DNA of 6,587 nt, taken from assembly GCA_023432655.1 (NCBI GenBank), contig JAEYUK010000066.1, positions 1 through 6,587 of the forward strand. The letters are read 5' to 3'. The position numbers and the translations under genes were made by a program. Under the pieces are notes generated by a model that saw nothing but the letters and a program-made list of their open reading frames with translations, made no database searches and had not been told where the DNA came from. This stretch comes from Pseudomonadota bacterium (GTDB lineage: Bacteria > Bdellovibrionota > Bacteriovoracia > Bacteriovoracales > Bacteriovoracaceae). This document shows, in pieces, positions 1 to 5,732 of this stretch. Each line of letters starts with the position of its first letter. Position 1 is the stretch's first letter.

Positions 1-1902
1 GTACTTATTATTGTGAAAGGCCCCCGCCTTCCCGGCAACGAGCCCAGAACTATTGATAGCAATAGACTCCTCCTGGAACATATCTTCACCGAGCTTTACA
101 TAGCGCTGATCGGAAAGAGCGAGATTAAAGAGCGTCGGAAAAATATCTTCATGAGAGCCAAATCTCGTATCATCTATCGAGGAAGGTCTATAGGCATCAG
201 GGATTCTGAGAAAGAAGGGTACTGAATAGCGGGTAAATTCCTGATCATGCCCAACCCCTTTAGAAATCCAGAAGCTGTGATCTCCTGTGAGGGCGACAAT
301 AGTCTTTTCATTTAAACTTGTGAGCCGAATCTTGTTTAAGAATTCGGCCATTTTCTGATTTGAATACTGAAGACCTTCAAACCGTTTACGAGCAATCTCT
401 TCCGGGACAGTGATCTTAGCTTTTATCGTTTCAGTGAACTTCAAATCCCTTAACTGATAGGTTGAAGGGTACTCAAAAGGCGGATGATTAGAGGTTGTGA
501 GGACGAGGAAAAATTGCGGTTTAGTGGCCGTTCTTAATTGCTCATCAATAAATGAATAGAGATATTCATCAAAAATTCCCCATTCATTACCAATTTCCCG
601 AGGAGCGATATGCCCAAGTTCCGGCATGGCCTCTTTTATTTCATCAGCTCCCCATAAGTGATCATACTTCTGTGCACTCAGGTATTTTCCTAAATCGCGC
701 CAACCCAATTTCCCGCCATAGACAAAATGAGTGTCATAACCGCTTTCCTTAAAAGGCAAGTTTCCCGCCGATTTTAAAGATGTTTTCATATACTCGGATT
801 CAGACAAGAAGCGGGCCCCGGGACGAATCACCTGAGAAACAGCAACGGAAACAATACTTCCAATCGTTCCATTCTCCGCCGGAAGAAAATTTTTAAAAAG
901 AATACCTTTATCAAAATGCTGCTTTAAATCACCCAAGATAGAAAAACTATCTGAGTTATAGGAATCCCAAGATGACCCAAAACTCTCCATGACCACGAGA
1001 ACCACATGAGGCGGATTTTCTTTTAGAAATTGATTCGGCTTAGTCTTAACTTCCAGTGCTTCTGATAGGTCCTTACCTTGGGGAGCAAATCCAAATGCCG
1101 CCTGGTAAGCTTCTTCCCATGAATTAAATCCACTTGATCTAAGGTAATTGAAATTGTCTTTCCCGTAGGTCTTACGGATTTTCAAAGCACGGTTAAGTGT
1201 CAAAGCACCATTGAGGGCAATTTCATTGATGAATTCATTACCACTGATATGAGCATCTTCCACGGATAAGGGCAATCTGGTGAAATTCCCCCTGGCAAAT
1301 AAGGCAATAACAACCAGTCCAAGCAAAAAGGCTGCCGGCATTTTTAGATTAAACTTTTTCTCTTTCAGATCAAACTCAAAGGGAGAGAAGAGAAATTTGA
1401 TAAAACGATAGAGGGCATAGTGAAGCGAGAAAACAATCGTAAGCCAGAAGAGCAGATTATAATTCTTATAAATTGAGATGATGACCGCTTGTGTGTCATC
1501 TTCAAAAAAGCCAAAGAATAAGACGTTCAAATGATCCTGGAAATAAGAATAGAACCCGTAATCAAAAACATAGAGCCAACAGAGAAGAAAGTAGCCAAGA
1601 CATAAAAATGAGACGATTAGGAAACGACTAATTTTAAGATTTGCCTTCCCAGGAATAAAATAGGCAAGATTCAGAAGTAGAAAAGGAACAGCATTAATGT
1701 AGGCCAAAGGCATAAGATCAAAACGAAGACCTAACCAAAAGGCTTTCTGTAACTCCGACACATTTTGAATTAATTCTTTCCAGTCACCAAAATAAAGAGC
1801 GAACGAAGCTCGGGCGAGAGACATCAGGGCCAAAAAAATGAAGAAAAGGAAAATGAGATTCTTTAGCCAGCGCCAGTAATAGTTTCTGAAAGACAAATTC
1901 AT
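1..1902 (-). CDS. LTA synthase-family membrane sulfatase / phosphoglycerol transferase (3' end missing)
   Basis: The frame is open for all 634 codons from the ATG at 1902-1900 to the window edge, so the C-terminus is missing. About five membrane helices come first (near residues 15-35, 55-83, 92-113, 149-170 and 189-206), then a linker and an extracytoplasmic sulfatase-fold domain, the architecture of LtaS and related COG1368 proteins. Visible active-site candidates are E306 in VVMESFGSSW, the nucleophile T346 in ENGTIGS, W401-R402, H473 in TTSNHPPFEY, D541-H542 in TGDHSFW, H552 in GHDQ, and the late SHEDIFPTL motif. Family members move glycerol phosphate or a similar head group from phosphatidylglycerol to a polymer or glycan outside the cytoplasmic membrane; the acceptor here is unknown. 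GAGGT lies 6-7 bases before the ATG and supports this start. It sits 52 bases downstream of the pilT-like gene on the same strand. The family is confident, the exact reaction is not. Confidence 0.9.
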   Translation of the reverse strand, partial: MNLSFRNYYWRWLKNLIFLFFIFLALMSLARASFALYFGDWKELIQNVSELQKAFWLGLRFDLMPLAYINAVPFLLLNLAYFIPGKANLKISRFLIVSFLCLGYFLLCWLYVFDYGFYSYFQDHLNVLFFGFFEDDTQAVIISIYKNYNLLFWLTIVFSLHYALYRFIKFLFSPFEFDLKEKKFNLKMPAAFLLGLVVIALFARGNFTRLPLSVEDAHISGNEFINEIALNGALTLNRALKIRKTYGKDNFNYLRSSGFNSWEEAYQAAFGFAPQGKDLSEALEVKTKPNQFLKENPPHVVLVVMESFGSSWDSYNSDSFSILGDLKQHFDKGILFKNFLPAENGTIGSIVSVAVSQVIRPGARFLSESEYMKTSLKSAGNLPFKESGYDTHFVYGGKLGWRDLGKYLSAQKYDHLWGADEIKEAMPELGHIAPREIGNEWGIFDEYLYSFIDEQLRTATKPQFFLVLTTSNHPPFEYPSTYQLRDLKFTETIKAKITVPEEIARKRFEGLQYSNQKMAEFLNKIRLTSLNEKTIVALTGDHSFWISKGVGHDQEFTRYSVPFFLRIPDAYRPSSIDDTRFGSHEDIFPTLFNLALSDQRYVKLGEDMFQEESIAINSSGLVAGKAGAFHNNKY

Positions 1903-1905
1903 AAA

Positions 1906-1926
1906 ATGACCTCAATATCCGGTCAT
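1906..1926 (-). promoter_or_regulatory. Stem-loop overlapping the ribosome binding site of the LtaS-like gene
   Basis: ATGACC (1906-1911) and GGTCAT (1921-1926) form a perfect 6-base inverted repeat around a 9-base loop. In the minus-strand mRNA the 3' arm contains the last bases of the GAGGT Shine-Dalgarno (1909-1913) and ends 3 bases before the ATG at 1902, so pairing would partly hide the ribosome binding site. This is seen directly. A regulatory role is inference, because a 6-bp stem could arise by chance. Confidence 0.4.
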
Positions 1927-1931
1927 CATAT

Positions 1932-1950
1932 CAATCCGAAGAACAGATTG
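1932..1950 (-). other. Short intergenic stem-loop just after the pilT-like gene
   Basis: CAATCCG (1932-1938) and CAGATTG (1944-1950) pair as a 7-bp stem, with one G-U wobble in the minus-strand RNA, closing a 5-base loop. It starts 4 bases after the pilT stop codon. No T-run follows it on the minus strand, so it does not look like an intrinsic terminator. It could be an mRNA-processing or stabilising hairpin between two co-transcribed genes, or chance. Confidence 0.35.
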
Positions 1951-1954
1951 CAAT

Positions 1955-3055
1955 TTAGTCCTCATCGTCATTATCACCAAACATCAGGTTGCGTTCAAAA
2001 TCTTCAGGGTTTGTGGAATTACCTTTGGCTTCTTCCATCGAAATGATTCCATCTTTATAGAGCTTAGTGATGTGCTGATCAAAACTTTGAGCGCCTGATC
2101 CGTTCTTACCTTTTTCGATATAAGTATAAATCTCTTTGGTTTTTGATGAGTCTAAAATGGCATCCCGAATACCTGGATTATTAATCATGATTTCCTGAGC
2201 AGCGACTCGTCCTTTACCATCGATCGTTTTAAGAAGTCTCTGCGAAATTGTGGCATGAATGTTGTCGGCAATTCTCGTCCTCACCACCCCCTGCTCCTCC
2301 GGAGGGAACATGGAAATAAGCCTTCCAATCGTACTAAGGGCATCGGTAGTATGAACTGTACCAAAAACTAAGTGACCGGTTTCAGCTGCCTTTAAAGCAA
2401 TCGAAATTGTTTCCGCATCTCGCATTTCTCCGATGAGAATAATATCAGGGTCCTGTCTTAAGGCCGACCGCAGGGCCGAATTAAAATCAGAAGTATCCTG
2501 GCCAATCTCTCTTTGTGTAATTCTCGCCTTAATTGGAGTATGGACGTATTCCACCGGATCTTCCAATGTGAGGATGTGAACCGCAGAAGTTTTATTGATG
2601 TAGTTGATCATGGCGGCCAGAGTTGACGATTTACCGGAACCTGTAGCGCCTGTAACTAAAACTAGTCCCGCATTGGCGCCCGCAATTTTATTGATAACAT
2701 TAGGAAGCTTTAGATCTTCCGTGGTGGGAACCTTGTCACTAATGAGCCTTAGAATAATTCCTAGTTTCCCCTGATAGCGAAGAATGTTGTAACGAACGCG
2801 ACAGACATTCGGTACTGAAAAAGAACCATCGTGCTCTTTTAACTTATCAAGACCGGCCAGAACATCAGCATCTTTGATCATTAATTTACAAACTAGTTTC
2901 AAATCATCATTAGTCAGAGGGTCGGCTTTTACCGGAACTAAATCTCCTCGCAAGCGAAAACATGGTTTTTCATCCGTCCGCAAATGAATGTCACTTACAT
3001 TTGAAGCTGCGGCCGATTTAATAATATTCAGGAACGTTTCTTTGCTTAATGCCAT
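1955..3055 (-). CDS. pilT: Type IV pilus retraction ATPase, PilT/PilU family
   Basis: This 366-residue protein is a complete secretion-ATPase-superfamily member of normal PilT length. The N-terminal PAS-like domain carries NVSDIHLR (19-26), the PilT signature usually seen as ASDLHL. The RecA-like core follows, with Walker A GATGSGKSS (136-144), the Asp box LTLEDPVEY (162-170), Walker B DIILIGEMRD (204-213) and the His box GHLVFGTVHTTDA (227-239). Such hexameric ATPases sit at the cytoplasmic base of the pilus machine and drive pilin depolymerisation, hence retraction and twitching. The C-terminal motif that reads AIRNLIRE in classical PilT is GIRDAILD (295-302) here, and the protein ends in an acidic tail (FGDNDDED). 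It starts at ATG 3055-3053 with only a weak GAG-type ribosome site. No other pilus gene is in the window, so PilT versus the paralogue PilU cannot be settled by context. Confidence 0.93.
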   Translation of the reverse strand: MALSKETFLNIIKSAAASNVSDIHLRTDEKPCFRLRGDLVPVKADPLTNDDLKLVCKLMIKDADVLAGLDKLKEHDGSFSVPNVCRVRYNILRYQGKLGIILRLISDKVPTTEDLKLPNVINKIAGANAGLVLVTGATGSGKSSTLAAMINYINKTSAVHILTLEDPVEYVHTPIKARITQREIGQDTSDFNSALRSALRQDPDIILIGEMRDAETISIALKAAETGHLVFGTVHTTDALSTIGRLISMFPPEEQGVVRTRIADNIHATISQRLLKTIDGKGRVAAQEIMINNPGIRDAILDSSKTKEIYTYIEKGKNGSGAQSFDQHITKLYKDGIISMEEAKGNSTNPEDFERNLMFGDNDDED

Positions 3056-3184
3056 GAACCATCTCGATGCTTAATAAAGTATGACTAACTTATCGTAAGG
3101 ACTGAAGAAATATTGAGCTAGAATGAAGTTCTCTGACTATACTGGTCTACTTTACTAATTATTTGATAATCCGATGAGAATGCT
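3056..3184. promoter_or_regulatory. Divergent promoter region between pilT-like and cls-like genes
   Basis: This 129-base AT-rich gap separates two divergently transcribed genes and must hold both promoters unless they lie inside the genes. On the plus strand a possible sigma70-type pair is TTGAGC (3113-3118) and TATACT (3138-3143), with a long 19-base spacer. A second -10-like GATAAT lies at 3165-3170 but has no convincing -35 and would give a leader of only a few bases. On the minus strand only weak -10-like AT-rich stretches are visible around 3070-3085. I saw no strong operator palindrome, riboswitch or long open frame. The region assignment is solid; the individual promoter elements are tentative. 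Confidence 0.5.
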
Positions 3185-4333
3185 ATGGGTGAGTTCTGGG
3201 ATAGCGAAGATATTTTTACCGATGGAGATCAATACTTTGATCAGATGATTGCTGATATTGATGAGGCCAAAATCTATGTCACAGTCGAAGTATACATCTT
3301 TAATGACGACCTCCTGGGACGAAGAATTACCGATCACCTGATCAAGGCACACAAACGAGGAGTTAAAGTTCAAATCATCGTGGATGGGGTTGGAAGTTAT
3401 AGCTTTTTTAATCGGCTCCACGACGTTTTTAACAAACAAGGGATCATGGTTAAGATGTATAACCCACTTCCCTTTTATCATCCTCTCTATGGGGAACTTA
3501 ATCCCATTAGAAAACTTAAAATCTTCCGGGCCCGTTTATGGCGGATTAACCGTAGAAATCATCGAAAGATTATTACTATCGATCAAAATATTATGTTCAC
3601 CGGTAGTTTCAATATCACCGCCGAACCAACCCGCTTTTATATCGCTAAGCCTTGGAAAGACATGGGTGTTAGGGTGACTGGCCAACGAGTGAAGTTTGCT
3701 GTCCTTAACTTTAAAAAGAATTGGAAGCTCAGGGATTATTATCGCTACAAGAAACAATTCAACAGGGAAACAGAGAATCGAATCAATTGGAGAAACTCTC
3801 CCCTGCTCCTGAACAATACCCTCTTTATGAAACGTTTTTTTCTTAAAAACTTTCTGAAACGAATTGACCAGGCCCAGGAAAGAATCTGGCTCATGACACC
3901 TTACTTTATACCCAAGCGTCGAATGATTCGCGCGCTAGGACGAGCTGCCAGACGAGGGGTTGATGTGCGGGTGATGATTTCCCTTAATACTGATGTTAAA
4001 TTCTTTATTTGGTTGCAGTACTTCTACTACCCTTACTTACTCGGTAAAGGGGTTAAAATTTACCAATATACTGAGACGGTTTTGCATGCCAAAAACTATA
4101 TCATCGATGATTTTATGACTATTGGTTCCACGAACTTAAATCATCGAAGTTTCATTCATGACCTGGAAGTCGACTTGGTTATCCAGGAAGAAGAGAATAA
4201 GAAAAAGGTGAAAGACCATTTTATCGCTTCGACATTAGCTCAAAACTCCATTACGCTGGAAGGTCTAAAGCAGCGCCCTTTATGGGACCGTGCCCTTTCC
4301 AGATTCTTTTTCTTTTTTAAATATTGGTTTTAA
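3185..4333 (+). CDS. clsB: Cardiolipin synthase, ClsB-like phospholipase D-family protein with two HKD motifs
   Basis: This 382-residue protein has the bipartite phospholipase D fold. HKD motif 1 is HRKIITID (H126, K128, D133) followed by GSFN (140-143). HKD motif 2 is HAKNYIID (H301, K303, D308) followed by GSTN (314-317). Both are intact, as expected for an enzyme that condenses phosphatidylglycerol with a second phospholipid or alcohol to form cardiolipin. It lacks the N-terminal membrane helices of ClsA and is close in length to E. coli ClsB (YbhO), which supports the ClsB-type call. The C-terminus is strikingly aromatic (RFFFFFKYWF, 373-382) and may touch the membrane. The ATG at 3185 is the first in-frame start after a stop at 3167-3169; the preceding GATGAG is a weak ribosome site. 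Two bases separate it from a YbhP-like gene. Another PLD-type phosphatidyltransfer or hydrolysis reaction is possible. Confidence 0.9.
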   Translation: MGEFWDSEDIFTDGDQYFDQMIADIDEAKIYVTVEVYIFNDDLLGRRITDHLIKAHKRGVKVQIIVDGVGSYSFFNRLHDVFNKQGIMVKMYNPLPFYHPLYGELNPIRKLKIFRARLWRINRRNHRKIITIDQNIMFTGSFNITAEPTRFYIAKPWKDMGVRVTGQRVKFAVLNFKKNWKLRDYYRYKKQFNRETENRINWRNSPLLLNNTLFMKRFFLKNFLKRIDQAQERIWLMTPYFIPKRRMIRALGRAARRGVDVRVMISLNTDVKFFIWLQYFYYPYLLGKGVKIYQYTETVLHAKNYIIDDFMTIGSTNLNHRSFIHDLEVDLVIQEEENKKKVKDHFIASTLAQNSITLEGLKQRPLWDRALSRFFFFFKYWF

Positions 4334-4335
4334 CT

Positions 4336-5073
4336 ATGATACTCAGAATCCTCTCCTACAATATCCATAAAGGTTTTACGATTGGTAATCGGGATTTTAT
4401 TCTCGAACAGATAAGACTTGCACTAAGAGAAATGAACGCGGATGTACTCTTCTTACAGGAAGTGTTAGGCGATCATCAAGATAAGAAATGTAAAATCCCT
4501 GATTGGAAAACGGCGATTCAATTTGAGTATCTCGCTGACAGTGTCTGGCCTCATTTTGCTTACGGTAAGAATGCCATTTATCCGGAAGGGCACCATGGCA
4601 ACGCTATCCTGAGTAAATTCCCAATTCTCGATTGGCAGAACCACGTCATCTCAACAAATCGCTTTGAGCAAAGAGGACTGTTGAAGTGTAAAGTTCAGAT
4701 ACCCGATACAGGACAAGAGTTACTTCTGGCCAATACCCATCTCGATCTCACTCAGAAAGGGCGAAATCTGCAAATGAATATGTTGGTAAAACATATGGAA
4801 CAAGAAGTAGATACACCCTGGGTTCTGGTGGGTGACTTCAATGATTGGAATAAGAAAATTTCTCCTCGAATAGAACATCTGTTAGAAGCGGAAGAGATCT
4901 TCAAGAAGATTCACGGAAGGTATCCTCCGACTTTTCCTTCCTTTTTGCCGGTCTTATCTTTGGACCGAGTCTTCATCCGGAAAGTTCAGGCGATAAAAGC
5001 CGTCGCTTTAACAGATTCCCATTGGAAAAACCTTTCCGATCACTTGCCTCTCTATGTGGAAATAGAAATCTAG
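4336..5073 (+). CDS. ybhP: YbhP-like endonuclease/exonuclease/phosphatase (EEP) family protein
   Basis: From ATG 4336 this is a 245-residue EEP-fold metal-dependent phosphodiesterase, a superfamily that includes DNase I, AP endonucleases, sphingomyelinases and inositol phosphatases. Catalytic landmarks are N9 (SYNIHKG), E42 (FLQEV), R113 (QRGLL), H135 (NTHLDL), D167 and N169 (GDFNDW), D210 (LDRVF) and D235-H236 (SDHLPLY). Details such as HGNAILSKFPI, HGRYPPTFPS and the C-terminal LSDHLPL resemble E. coli YbhP as I recall it, whose gene neighbours clsB. The physiological substrate is not established; the pairing suggests a phospholipid or head-group diester rather than DNA. An upstream in-frame TTG at 4324 would overlap cls by 10 bases, but ATG 4336 starts right before the conserved first strand and is preferred. 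No purine-rich Shine-Dalgarno precedes it (the upstream bases are T-rich), so translation probably depends on coupling to cls. Confidence 0.86.
   Translation: MILRILSYNIHKGFTIGNRDFILEQIRLALREMNADVLFLQEVLGDHQDKKCKIPDWKTAIQFEYLADSVWPHFAYGKNAIYPEGHHGNAILSKFPILDWQNHVISTNRFEQRGLLKCKVQIPDTGQELLLANTHLDLTQKGRNLQMNMLVKHMEQEVDTPWVLVGDFNDWNKKISPRIEHLLEAEEIFKKIHGRYPPTFPSFLPVLSLDRVFIRKVQAIKAVALTDSHWKNLSDHLPLYVEIEI
5070..5073. other. Shared CTAG: two convergent stop codons in one tetranucleotide
   Basis: The YbhP-like gene ends in TAG at 5071-5073 and the oppositely oriented peptidase E-like gene ends in TAG read from 5072-5070. The palindromic CTAG therefore supplies both stops. There is no intergenic space and so no room for a dedicated terminator between the converging transcripts. 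Seen directly. Confidence 0.9.
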
Positions 5074-5732
5074 TTTATTGAAAATTTGTGGCCATCAGCG
5101 AAGGCATAGCATCTCCCGATGAAACGCAGTTCTTCGCCGTTCACGACAATGCCAGCTCCATCAGGACAGGCATAAATCACTTTTTGATGAAGTTTAGAGT
5201 ATTTTTTAAAGACAGCATCGTAGCGAGCAGAGTTTTTAAAGTGAGGAAAGAACAGATGGTCGACTAAGTTTAAGGCACTTAGATTTGAAATATTCACTGT
5301 GTTCTCGTCGCGGTCAAATTCTGGATAGGCCGCCATTTCAATATTTTCTGTCATCATGATGGCCCCGGCAGAGAGACCTGTCAGGACTCCTCCACGTTGG
5401 GCAAATTTCCTAAGCTGTGGCAACAGTTTTGCTTTACGAAGGCTATTCAGGAAATAAAACGTATTTCCTCCTGCCAGATGGATAGCATCACTTCTCATCA
5501 CTTCCTGGAAGAGAATTTTATCAAATGGAATATCCACCGGGAAATGAATGAACCGAGAGATCTTAAATTTCGAGTAGTGCTTAACAAAGGCCTTAAATTC
5601 TTCCTCTGATAAATAAGATGAAGACGGGATAAAAGTAACTACAGGATTCTTTTTTCCCAAAAGCTCTATGAACGCTCGATCGAGATGTTGATTCTCTTTG
5701 GCCAGCCCCCCGCTATAAAAAACGAGTTTCAT
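5070..5732 (-). CDS. pepE: Peptidase E-like (family S51) serine hydrolase
   Basis: This 220-residue protein has the class I glutamine amidotransferase-like fold of peptidase E and cyanophycinase. The nucleophile elbow is GLSAGAI with S121; the upstream LAGGNTFYFL (87-95) matches the family GGGNT segment. The stretch from D142 to H164 (ending FFPHF) aligns without gaps to the Asp135-His157 stretch of Salmonella peptidase E as I recall it, so S121-D142-H164 is the likely triad. A late CPDGAGIVV (189-197) is also family-like. Classical PepE is a cytoplasmic dipeptidase that splits Asp-X dipeptides; no signal peptide is visible here. Length is close to the usual ~229 residues. The start codon overlaps the stop of the upstream gene as ATGA, and GAGGGG lies just 2 bases before the ATG, so translation is probably coupled. 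Aspartyl-dipeptide specificity is inferred, and other S51 activities remain possible. Confidence 0.85.
   Translation of the reverse strand: MKLVFYSGGLAKENQHLDRAFIELLGKKNPVVTFIPSSSYLSEEEFKAFVKHYSKFKISRFIHFPVDIPFDKILFQEVMRSDAIHLAGGNTFYFLNSLRKAKLLPQLRKFAQRGGVLTGLSAGAIMMTENIEMAAYPEFDRDENTVNISNLSALNLVDHLFFPHFKNSARYDAVFKKYSKLHQKVIYACPDGAGIVVNGEELRFIGRCYAFADGHKFSIN
5729..5732 (-). other. ATGA start/stop overlap (translational coupling site)
   Basis: Read on the minus strand, these four bases give the ATG of the peptidase E-like gene and the TGA stop of the uncharacterised gene before it. This arrangement is common for translationally coupled genes and indicates that the two are one transcription unit. 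Confidence 0.85.

Noticed and set aside
13..752. Short plus-strand open frames at 13-225 and 552-752
   Set aside because: They lie opposite the LtaS-like gene, which is continuous with conserved motifs in the minus frame; the plus-strand peptides show no recognisable family or ribosome site.
3165..3170. GATAAT as the main -10 element for the cls operon
   Set aside because: No matching -35 was found and the transcript would begin only a few bases before the start codon; TATACT at 3138-3143 is somewhat better but also uncertain.
3155..3757. Short open frames overlapping the cls-like gene: minus strand at 3155-3481 and 3536-3757, plus strand at 3384-3677
   Set aside because: All overlap the strongly conserved first HKD half of the cardiolipin synthase in other frames, and none shows family features.
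4324..4335. TTG at 4324 as start of the YbhP-like protein
   Set aside because: It would add four residues before the conserved first strand and overlap cls; the ATG at 4336 fits the family start better.
5397..5609. Plus-strand 70-codon open frame inside the peptidase E-like gene
   Set aside because: It lies antisense to conserved GGNT and nucleophile-region coding sequence and has no supporting motif.
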